From Rubrivivax sp. (GTDB lineage Bacteria > Pseudomonadota > Gammaproteobacteria > Burkholderiales > Burkholderiaceae_C): a stretch of 6,343 nt of DNA. How positions within the stretch are numbered: the first letter of the stretch is position 1; each line of letters opens with the position of its first letter. A program made the position numbers and the translations under genes. The notes below the pieces were generated by a model that worked only from the letters and a program-made list of their open reading frames with translations, was not told the origin of the DNA and did not search any database. Positions 1 through 5,463 of this stretch are shown one piece after another. The stretch is taken from assembly GCA_027484885.1 (NCBI GenBank), contig JAIXSD010000142.1:1-6343 (forward strand), given 5' to 3'.

Positions 1-82
1 AGTCAGCACCGAAGCGCTCGGCATCGGCCGGCTGCGCCTGCATCGGCAGCAGGCTGGCGGTCTCGAAGTGCCCGCCCCAGAT
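1..82 (-). CDS. 5' part of an unidentified gene, cut by left edge, no canonical start
   Basis: A minus-strand frame is open to the left edge and reads IWGGHFETASLLPMQAQPAD and onward. Over its 27 codons the base use looks like the neighbouring real genes: position 3 is highest in G+C, then position 1, then position 2. The antiparallel plus-strand frame shows the wrong order. Upstream of about position 82 the coding pattern stops, and the frame contains no ATG, GTG or TTG there. A clean AGGAG (92 to 88 on the minus strand) sits 5 bases before an ATC codon at 82-80, so ATC is a possible rare start. The first in-frame ATG, at 43-41, has no visible ribosome binding site. It lies 64 bases downstream of the OmpA-family gene on the same strand, so co-transcription is possible. 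I do not recognise the product. A frameshift joining it to an ATG at 123-121 in another frame is an alternative, as is a plus-strand gene ending at TGA 134-136. Confidence 0.3.
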   Translation of the reverse strand, partial: MWGGHFETASLLPMQAQPADAERFGAD

Positions 83-146
83 GAGATCTCCTGGACCTCG
101 GGTGACTGTAGATACAGCGCCATGTCGCCAAGCTGATACAGGGCAT

Positions 147-1064
147 TCAGAGGCGCTTGATCAGCTCCACGCGGCGGTTCTTGGCCCGGCCTTCCTCGCT
201 GTGCCGGTCGGCCACCGGCAGGTCCGCGCCGTGGCCGAGCGCCGACAGGCGGGCGGGTGCGATGCCCAGTGCACAGACGGCGCGCAGCACCGCTTCGGCG
301 CGCTGCAGCGAGAGCTTGCGGTTGTCGGCGGCCGAACCGATGTGATCGGTATGACCTTCGATGGACAGCTTGAGCGCGGGCTCGGCCCGCATCAACTGGG
401 CCAGCGCCTGCACGGCCGCCAAGCCGTCGGCCTTGAGATCGGCCCGGCCGGTGTCGAACTGAAGGTGCAAGGTGGCCAGGCCACGGCTCTGGATCTCGGC
501 CGCCAACTGGCCGGCGGTGACGGCCTGAACCAGGGCCGCCGGCTCGACGATGGTGAGCACATAGCGGTAGGTGTCCGAGCCCAGGTCCAAGGCCACCCAG
601 CGGCTGGCCGGGCCCTGCCCCAGCTGGAACAGAAAGCGGCCACCCTGGGCGATTTGCGCATTGGAGAGCCCGGTGTTCAGCGCCTGCGCGCCCAGGCTGA
701 CCAAGGCATGGAGGTGGTTGCGGTAGATGGCCAGCACCGAGCCGCGCTCCTGCTCGTCGATGTAGGCGATCTCGGTCACCCGCCCCTCCACCTCGATCTG
801 GCCGCCGGGCAGGCGCACGGTGCCGGGCAGCACCTGGCCTTCGCCGCCGAAACGGCGTGCGCCGAAGGCTTCTTCCTTCTTGCCCTCGATCACATAGCCG
901 GGCATGCGCGTGAGCAGGGGGTGGTCGCTCGGCGCGGCGGCTGTCGCTGCTGTGGCGGCCGGTGCAGGTGCGGCGGATGCGTCGCATGTGGCCGCGCCGA
1001 GCACCAAGTTCAGTGCCAGCACCCAGCAAGCGCAAGGGCGCGAGGCCCAAAGAAATGAAGTCAC
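147..1064 (-). CDS. Secreted OmpA-family protein (peptidoglycan-binding C-terminal domain)
   Basis: This 305-residue exported protein probably sits in the periplasm or outer membrane and binds peptidoglycan through its C-terminal OmpA domain. The GTG start at 1064 is chosen because AAGGA (1078-1074) lies 9 bases upstream and translation then begins with a signal peptide: hydrophobic core about residues 13-24, likely cleavage after ASA at 29-31. The longer frame from ATG 1148 would bury this signal. An Ala/Pro-rich linker (about 32-44) follows, then a roughly 150-residue N-terminal region of no assigned fold, including VLTIVEP near 169-175. The OmpA domain runs from about 195 to the end, with FDTG (203-206), GHTD (237-240), an NRKLSLQRA helix, and GRAKNRRVEL (292-301) containing the NRR signature. 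The layout resembles OmpA proteins with a DUF4892-like N-terminal half, but that match is from memory. It is transcribed away from the esterase gene; the only candidate promoter is a weak -10 at 1114-1109. Confidence 0.9.
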   Translation of the reverse strand: MTSFLWASRPCACWVLALNLVLGAATCDASAAPAPAATAATAAAPSDHPLLTRMPGYVIEGKKEEAFGARRFGGEGQVLPGTVRLPGGQIEVEGRVTEIAYIDEQERGSVLAIYRNHLHALVSLGAQALNTGLSNAQIAQGGRFLFQLGQGPASRWVALDLGSDTYRYVLTIVEPAALVQAVTAGQLAAEIQSRGLATLHLQFDTGRADLKADGLAAVQALAQLMRAEPALKLSIEGHTDHIGSAADNRKLSLQRAEAVLRAVCALGIAPARLSALGHGADLPVADRHSEEGRAKNRRVELIKRL

Positions 1065-1108
1065 GGTCAGATGTCCTTGCTTGCCCACGGCGGGGCTTGT
1101 GGGCCGCG

Positions 1109-1114
1109 AGTCTA
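1109..1114 (-). promoter_or_regulatory. Candidate -10 box for the OmpA-family gene
   Basis: On the minus strand TAGACT lies about 44 bases before the GTG start, which would give a leader of roughly 35-40 bases containing the AAGGA site. It matches TATAAT at four of six positions. No -35 hexamer stands at 16-18 bases upstream (the 17-base position reads GCAGCC), so this is a weak call based on one hexamer and good spacing to the gene. Confidence 0.3.
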
Positions 1115-1142
1115 GGAGCGGCAGCGCTACCGGCTGCCCATA

Positions 1143-1178
1143 TTGCAAAGTTGTCGCAAATCGTCATCTGCGATGCAA
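1143..1178. promoter_or_regulatory. Nested inverted repeat in divergent intergenic region, candidate operator
   Basis: Two nested 5-base inverted pairs occur here: TTGCA (1143-1147) with TGCAA (1174-1178), and inside them TCGCA (1154-1158) with TGCGA (1169-1173). The stretch is visibly richer in A+T than its surroundings. It lies between the OmpA-family gene (start 1064) and the esterase gene (start 1272), where a regulator could act on both. The arms are short and the left side has a 6-base gap between them, so chance is a serious alternative. The rest of the 207-base intergenic region (1065-1271) holds the OmpA-gene leader on the left and the esterase ribosome binding site on the right. I found no convincing -35/-10 pair for the esterase. 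Confidence 0.25.
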
Positions 1179-1271
1179 GTTCGTGGCCAGCGGGGCAAAT
1201 CCAATCGATCACACCCCCTCCAGCATTGCCGCCCTCGGGCCGCTGCCCCATCATCCCGAACGGAGTTCTTC

Positions 1272-2276
1272 ATGCACAGCCAGACTTCATCGCCATCGCG
1301 CTCCAACCTCAGCTCCGTGCGGCGCCGCGGCCTTCAGGCCCTGACTGTCGCCACCCTGGCCCTGGCCTGCCTGGTCGCCAGCGCCGCCGGGCCCTGGCGC
1401 GAAAGCCGTCAGAACAGCCAAAGCAGCCTGGGCGGCGAAGGCATGCTGACCCTGATCTACCAGGGCGAGCCGCGCAGCTTCCTGCTGCGCCTGCCCGGCT
1501 CGCTGCCGCGCGATGGCGCCCGCCTGCCCCTGGTGATCGCCCTGCACGGCGGCGGCGGCCATGCGGCCAATATGGAAGAGATGACGGGCTTCACGGCCAA
1601 GGCGCGGCAGGAGGGCTTCATCGTCGTCTACCCGGAAGGCAGCGGCCGCCTGCGCCACAGCTTCTTGACCTGGAACGCCGGCCACTGCTGCGGGCAAGCC
1701 ATGGAAAAGCGCGAGGACGATGCCGGCTTCATCCGCGCCCTGATCGAGCATCTGGAGGCCAACTACCCGGTCGACCCCATGCGCATCTACGCCACCGGCA
1801 TGTCCAACGGCGGCATGATGACCCACCGCCTGGGCAGCGAGCTCGGTGACCGCCTGGCCGCCATCGCACCGGTCGTGGCCACGGTGTTCGGCGACGAGCG
1901 CCGGCCCCAACACGGCGTGCCGGCGCTGATGATCAATGGCGGGCTGGACCAGTCCGTGCCTCCGGCCGGTGGCCCCCCGGGCGGCGCCTTTCCCGGCGCC
2001 TGGGACGGCACCCCGACCCTGCCCGCCCTCGCTCAGCTGAGCTTCTGGGCCGGTGCCAATGGCTGCGTCGGCGAGGCCGAGACCTCGGTGCAAGGCGTGC
2101 TGAGCCGCTGGCGCCACAGCTGCCCGGCCGGCCACAGCGCCGAGCTGCTGCTGGTCGGCGACAACGGCCACGCCTGGCCCGGCGGGCGGGCCGGCAGCCG
2201 GCGCGGCGACACGCCCAGCAGCGCCGTCAATGCCACCGACGAAATCTGGACCTTCTTCCGCCGCCACAGCAAGTAG
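1272..2276 (+). CDS. Secreted PHB depolymerase/LpqC-type esterase, alpha/beta hydrolase
   Basis: This 334-residue exported serine hydrolase belongs to the poly(3-hydroxybutyrate) depolymerase-like (LpqC, CE1-like) group, which cleaves ester bonds in polyesters or feruloylated and acetylated sugars. The start at 1272 has GGAG 6 bases upstream and opens a signal peptide: RRR at 17-19, hydrophobic core 21-36, likely cleavage after ASA at 36-38. The 43 extra codons of the longer frame back to 1143 lack these features. Seen in order: oxyanion loop HGGGG (92-96), WNAGHCCG (134-141), nucleophile Ser178 in GMSNGG, Asp226 in NGGLDQS, and His300 in DNGHAWPGG, a complete triad. Cys139/140, 265 and 284 could form disulfides. 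A Gly/Pro-rich insertion follows the Asp (about 229-245). There is no C-terminal substrate-binding or fibronectin domain, so activity on solid polymer is uncertain and a soluble ester is as likely. It is convergent with the sensor kinase gene. Confidence 0.92.
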   Translation: MHSQTSSPSRSNLSSVRRRGLQALTVATLALACLVASAAGPWRESRQNSQSSLGGEGMLTLIYQGEPRSFLLRLPGSLPRDGARLPLVIALHGGGGHAANMEEMTGFTAKARQEGFIVVYPEGSGRLRHSFLTWNAGHCCGQAMEKREDDAGFIRALIEHLEANYPVDPMRIYATGMSNGGMMTHRLGSELGDRLAAIAPVVATVFGDERRPQHGVPALMINGGLDQSVPPAGGPPGGAFPGAWDGTPTLPALAQLSFWAGANGCVGEAETSVQGVLSRWRHSCPAGHSAELLLVGDNGHAWPGGRAGSRRGDTPSSAVNATDEIWTFFRRHSK

Positions 2277-2282
2277 GCGGCC

Positions 2283-2300
2283 GCCAGGCCACGGCCTGGC
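2283..2300. terminator. Hairpin between convergent genes, possible bidirectional terminator
   Basis: GCCAGGCC and GGCCTGGC form a perfect 8-base inverted repeat separated by AC (in practice 7 base pairs with a 4-base loop). It sits 6 bases after the esterase stop and 6 bases before the kinase stop, so it could end both transcripts. The downstream sequence on the plus strand is TTCGATTC, not a proper T-run, so it is not a textbook intrinsic terminator. It may instead serve as a transcript-end stabilising hairpin. Confidence 0.5.
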
Positions 2301-2306
2301 TTCGAT

Positions 2307-3698
2307 TCAGCCGCGATTCAAAGGCAGGCGCACCGTCACCCGGTGCCGCCCCGCCTCATGCGCAAAGCTCAAGCGGCCCTGCATGCGCTCCACCACCCGA
2401 CTGACCACGGCCAGACCCAGGCCGGTGCCCGGATGGCTGCGGGCCGGGTCGCCGCGCGCAAAAGCCGGCAGCAGTTCGCTGACGGGGCCGGGCAGACCCG
2501 GGCCACCATCGCTGACTTCGATGCACACCTCGTCGCGCTCGCAGCTCAAGCGCAGACGCACCGGCGGCAGGCCGTGCACACGGGCGTTGTCGAGCAAATT
2601 GGCCAGGAGGCGCTCCAGTAGCAAGGGGTGGCTGGCGGGCAATAGCAAGGTCGAGGCGGACGCCGGCAGGTCCAAGTCCAGCTGCACGGCCGGGCCCCGC
2701 TCCGGCTGCGGCGGCAGGGCGGCAAGCAGCTGGCGCGCCAGAGCCAGCAGATCGGTGCTTTGATTCAGCGGCAACTCACCGGCGCGCACATGGTCGAGAA
2801 AGCTGCCAATCAGGCGATCGGCCAGCTCGGTGTTGCGAACGATGGACTCCCGCCAGCTGGCGGTGTCGGCGCTGTCCGGCAGCAAGCCTGCGGCGACGCG
2901 AATGCGCGCCAGGGGGCCGCGCAGGTCATGCGACACCCCGGCCAACAGCAGAGCACGCTCCTGCTCATGCAGGGCCAGGCCTTGCAGCAGGCTTTGGTAA
3001 GCGGACTCGATGGCCTGCAGCTCGGGTGGCGAGCTGAGCAACGGTGTGCTGGCAGCCGCCGGGCTTACAGCCGATGCCCCAGCCGCCAGTGCCAGGCCCG
3101 GGCGATAGCCCTGCATGCGCAGGCGCAGGTCCTGCAGCGGCCGCATCAGACGGCGCGTGAAGACCCAGCTCAGGCCCACGCACAAGAGGCCGGTGATCAG
3201 AAGCGCCAGCAGCAGCCGGCGCGACACATTGGGCAGCAAGGCACGGTCGTTCAGGCCCAGCCACTGGCGCTGCCCTGCCGGCCCGGCCACCTCCAGCCAC
3301 AGCATGGGCGCGCCGGCGCCGCGCGTGATGCGCGCCGCTTGCACCGGCACGCCCTGGCGCTCCAGCTCCTCCACCAAGGCGGCCATGCGCGGCCCCATCA
3401 GCAGCGAGCGCATGGCCGGCGGCGGCGCTTGGCGGCCGTACTGCAAGGGCCGGGCTTGGCTCAGGCCCGGCTCGGGCCAGCCCGCGGCCTGGCGCAGGCT
3501 GGGCGCCCAGCGCTCGCCCACCAGGCGCGCCACCGCCTTGTTGCGCTCCATATAGACCAGGGCACCGAACACCAGCATCAGCAGCAGGGCCAGCAGGATC
3601 TGCAGCAAGAGCAGGCGGGCGAACAGGCTGTCGAAGCGCCGCCAGCCCGGGGCACGCTTGGGGTCACTTGGGGAGCCGATGGAGGGGCGCGCACTCAT
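2307..3698 (-). CDS. EnvZ-like membrane sensor histidine kinase
   Basis: This 463-residue inner-membrane kinase autophosphorylates in response to an unknown signal and passes phosphate to the regulator encoded just upstream. Order of parts: cytoplasmic N-tail; TM1 about 25-50; periplasmic sensor about 51-158 with no recognised fold; TM2 about 161-180; HAMP linker from RPLQDL (186-191) to about 245; H-box SHDLRGPLARIR with His257; N-box LLANLLDNA with Asn367 and Asn371; G1 box SDGGPG (396-401); G2 box GTGLGL (424-429). All catalytic motifs are intact. The H-box closely resembles that of EnvZ (SHDLRTPLTRIR). Between the two HAMP helices there is an Ala/Ser/Pro-rich stretch (about 204-224), roughly 12 residues longer than in EnvZ as I recall it. 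The ATG lies 3 bases after the regulator stop, so the two are almost certainly co-transcribed. The gene ends convergently with the esterase gene. The signal cannot be told from sequence. Confidence 0.95.
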   Translation of the reverse strand: MSARPSIGSPSDPKRAPGWRRFDSLFARLLLLQILLALLLMLVFGALVYMERNKAVARLVGERWAPSLRQAAGWPEPGLSQARPLQYGRQAPPPAMRSLLMGPRMAALVEELERQGVPVQAARITRGAGAPMLWLEVAGPAGQRQWLGLNDRALLPNVSRRLLLALLITGLLCVGLSWVFTRRLMRPLQDLRLRMQGYRPGLALAAGASAVSPAAASTPLLSSPPELQAIESAYQSLLQGLALHEQERALLLAGVSHDLRGPLARIRVAAGLLPDSADTASWRESIVRNTELADRLIGSFLDHVRAGELPLNQSTDLLALARQLLAALPPQPERGPAVQLDLDLPASASTLLLPASHPLLLERLLANLLDNARVHGLPPVRLRLSCERDEVCIEVSDGGPGLPGPVSELLPAFARGDPARSHPGTGLGLAVVSRVVERMQGRLSFAHEAGRHRVTVRLPLNRG

Positions 3699-3701
3699 GG
3701 T

Positions 3702-4397
3702 TCAAGCGGGCAGAAAGACATAACCCTCCCCACGCACAGTATTGATCCAGACCCGATCGGGGCTGGCCTCTTCGAGCTTGCGGCGCAGCCGCGCCACCTG
3801 CACATCGACGCTGCGGTCCTGGGGCCGGTAGCGGCCGGGCTGCACCGCCTCGCTGAGCGCTTCGCGCGGCAGGATCTGCCCGGGCACCCGGGCCAGGGCG
3901 GCCAGCAGCTTGAACTCGATGCCGGTCAGCGCCACCACCCGCTCGCCGACGCGCAGCTCGCGCTTGAGCAGATCTATGCTCAGGCCCTCGAAGCGCAGCA
4001 GACCAGCCTCGCTGCGCCCGGGGGTCTGGCGGCGCAGCAGGGCCCGCACCCGGGCCACCAGCTCGCGCGGCTCGAAGGGCTTGCTCAGATAGTCGTCAGC
4101 ACCGAGCTCCAGGCCCAGCACGCGGTCCATGGGCTCGCCGCGCGCGGTGAACATCAGGATGCCCAGCTCCGCATGGCTGGCACGCCAACGGCGGCAGAGC
4201 TCATAGCCGCTGGCGTCGGGCAGCATCACATCCAGCAAGACCAGGTCGGGGCGCAGCGCGCGCAAGGCGCGCTCGCCGTCGCCGCCGGTCAGCACCGTGT
4301 GCACCTCCCAGCTCTCGCGGCCCAGCAGCGTGGCCACCAGGGCGGACAGTTCGGCGTCGTCATCAACGATCAGGATCAGGGGTTTGCCTTGCTGCAT
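3702..4397 (-). CDS. OmpR-family response regulator (receiver plus winged helix)
   Basis: This 231-residue cytoplasmic transcription factor is the partner of the adjacent kinase. The receiver domain (about 7-120) has the acidic cluster DDD (12-14), phospho-acceptor Asp56 in LLDVMLP, Thr84 in FTARG and Lys106 in LSKPF, all as expected. The winged-helix DNA-binding domain (about 134-230) shows LTGIEFKLL (157-165), recognition-helix region SVDVQVARLRRKLE (196-209) and the C-terminal hairpin VRGEGYVF (221-228). The start is set at ATG 4397 because homologous receivers begin a few residues before the DDD cluster. The frame stays open to 4658, but the extra N-terminal residues look non-coding and would run into the divergent gene. 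There is no clear Shine-Dalgarno before 4397, while a TACACT -10 box lies only 8 bases upstream, suggesting a leaderless or very short-leader message. It is first gene of the regulator-kinase operon. Confidence 0.95.
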   Translation of the reverse strand: MQQGKPLILIVDDDAELSALVATLLGRESWEVHTVLTGGDGERALRALRPDLVLLDVMLPDASGYELCRRWRASHAELGILMFTARGEPMDRVLGLELGADDYLSKPFEPRELVARVRALLRRQTPGRSEAGLLRFEGLSIDLLKRELRVGERVVALTGIEFKLLAALARVPGQILPREALSEAVQPGRYRPQDRSVDVQVARLRRKLEEASPDRVWINTVRGEGYVFLPA

Positions 4398-4405
4398 GCG
4401 GGCGC

Positions 4406-4411
4406 AGTGTA
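4406..4411 (-). promoter_or_regulatory. Candidate -10 box for the regulator-kinase operon
   Basis: TACACT on the minus strand matches TATAAT at four of six positions, including the key T-A and final T. Eight bases separate it from the ATG at 4397, so transcription would begin at or within a couple of bases of the start codon. The position 17 bases upstream reads GCCTGC and is not a -35 hexamer, so an activator would likely be needed. Confidence 0.4.
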
Positions 4412-4438
4412 GAGGCGGCGGCGGGCCCGCAGGCCGAG

Positions 4439-4459
4439 GTTTCAGAAACGTCACAAAAC
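4439..4459. promoter_or_regulatory. Candidate regulator binding site shared by divergent genes
   Basis: An A+T-rich island in the divergent region starts with the 11-base palindrome GTTTCAGAAAC (4439-4449). It continues into CACAAAAC, so that the AAAC ends recur 10 bases apart (4446-4449 and 4456-4459). A 10-11 base repeat is the usual spacing of OmpR-family half-sites. Relative to the predicted transcription starts the site lies about -40 to -60 on both sides, a normal activator position. This is inference from motif and geometry only; the regulator's true target sequence is unknown. Confidence 0.3.
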
Positions 4460-4484
4460 TCGCGGCGCGCAGGCAGCGCCGACC

Positions 4485-4490
4485 TATCAT
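4485..4490 (+). promoter_or_regulatory. Candidate -10 box for the deacetylase gene
   Basis: TATCAT matches the -10 consensus at five of six positions, in a G+C-rich background where such a hexamer is uncommon. It would give a transcript leader of about 50 bases before the ATG at 4549. The 17-base upstream position reads GCGGCG, so there is no -35 box, in keeping with activator dependence. Confidence 0.4.
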
Positions 4491-4548
4491 CGCCAGCGCC
4501 AGCCGGGCGCTGCCCGGCCTTCCCTCACGTTCAAGGCGCCGGACTCTG

Positions 4549-5463
4549 ATGATGAACACATTCGCTGCGGCACACGCGCCCGGCCGGCCGCGCTGGCGGG
4601 CTCTGCTGAGCTTGGCCCTCTGCCTGCCCTTTGGTCTGTCCCTGAGTCTGGTGGCCACCGGCGCCCACAGCGAGCCGGCACCAGCCTTTCAGTGGCCCGG
4701 CGGCGCCCGGGCGGCCGTCAGCCTGTCCTACGACGACGCCCTTGCCAGCCAGCTCGACAACGCCATCCCTGCGCTGAACGCGCTGGGCCTCAAGGCCAGC
4801 TTCTACCTGACCCTGGCCAGCCCGGTCGTCCGGCAGCGCCTGCCCGAGTGGCGCCGCGCCGCAGCGGCCGGCCACGAGCTGGGCAACCACACCCTCTTCC
4901 ACCCCTGCTCACGCTCGGCGCCTGGCCGCGATTGGGTGGCGCCGCACCGCGATCTCGACAAGATCAGCGTGGCTCAGATGCTGGAAGAAGTGCAGCTGGC
5001 CAATGCCTACTTGTATGCCATCGACGGCCAGACCCAGCGCACCTACACCGCCCCCTGCACGGATCCACTGGCCGGCGGCAAGCCTTACCTCCCTGCCGTT
5101 GCTGGGGAGTTTCTGGCCATGAAAACGCGCGTGGGCGGGGTCGTGCCTTCGCTGGCCGCGCTGGACCTGGCCGATGTGCCCACGGCCGGGCCGGTGGGCT
5201 CCAGCGGCGCCGAGCTGATCGCCATCGTCGAGCAGGCCGCCGCCCAGGGCACCCTGGCCAGCCTCACCTTCCACGGCATCGGCGGCGACCATCTGAGCGT
5301 GTCCAAGGAAGCCCACCAGGCCTTGCTGCAGCATCTGGCCGCCCACCCGGAGCGCTTCTGGGTGGACAGCTTTGTCAACATTGCCCGGCATGTGCGGGCG
5401 CATCGCCTGGGGCTCAAGGCCAAGACCACAGCCGCGGCCGAATCCTCAAGCAGCGGGCGCTGA
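4549..5463 (+). CDS. Exported polysaccharide deacetylase (NodB-fold, CE4)
   Basis: This 304-residue protein should remove acetyl groups from a polysaccharide, with a metal ion at the active site, in the periplasm or outside the cell. The start is one of two adjacent ATGs (4549 or 4552), with GGA 5 bases before the first; the frame continues upstream to 4297 but only as antisense of the regulator. Signal peptide: Arg-rich n-region 13-17, hydrophobic core 18-36, cleavage about 39-41. NodB motifs: SYDDA (60-64) with catalytic-base candidate Asp62 and metal ligand Asp63; HTLFH (114-118) giving metal ligands His114 and His118; RTYTAPC (164-170) in place of the usual RxPY motif; and LTFHGIGGDH (239-248) with His242 as the motif 5 histidine. 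The FHGIGGDHLSVS block marks a distinct subgroup whose substrate I cannot name. The tail (about 292-304) is low-complexity Ala/Ser. It is divergent from the regulator gene. Confidence 0.9.
   Translation: MMNTFAAAHAPGRPRWRALLSLALCLPFGLSLSLVATGAHSEPAPAFQWPGGARAAVSLSYDDALASQLDNAIPALNALGLKASFYLTLASPVVRQRLPEWRRAAAAGHELGNHTLFHPCSRSAPGRDWVAPHRDLDKISVAQMLEEVQLANAYLYAIDGQTQRTYTAPCTDPLAGGKPYLPAVAGEFLAMKTRVGGVVPSLAALDLADVPTAGPVGSSGAELIAIVEQAAAQGTLASLTFHGIGGDHLSVSKEAHQALLQHLAAHPERFWVDSFVNIARHVRAHRLGLKAKTTAAAESSSSGR

Noticed and set aside
31..38. Possible lipoprotein signal in the OmpA-family and esterase N-termini
   Set aside because: Cysteines near the hydrophobic cores (AATC and ALAC contexts) do not fit the lipobox, whereas both proteins have good ASA-type signal peptidase I sites. 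Coordinates refer loosely to residues, not a base-level site.
81..1058. Open frame of 325 codons on the plus strand
   Set aside because: It is opposite the OmpA-family gene, whose GHTD and NRRVEL motifs are unambiguous; the plus-strand product has antisense composition.
1065..1148. N-terminal extension of the OmpA-family protein to ATG 1148
   Set aside because: The ATG has no ribosome binding site and the extra 28 residues would bury a clear signal peptide that begins at GTG 1064, which has AAGGA at good spacing.
1287..2267. Open frame of 326 codons on the minus strand
   Set aside because: It is antisense to the esterase, which has a complete catalytic triad and signal peptide; the product is Ala/Gly/Gln-rich without any recognisable domain.
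2760..4412. Long open frame of 550 codons on the plus strand
   Set aside because: It lies exactly opposite the sensor kinase and response regulator, both of which have all family motifs. Its product is a Gln/Ala/His/Gly-rich string with no motif, typical of antisense frames in G+C-rich DNA.
4398..4658. N-terminal extension of the response regulator
   Set aside because: The frame stays open upstream of ATG 4397, but OmpR-type receivers begin just before the acidic cluster, and the extension would cover the promoter region and run into the divergent deacetylase gene.
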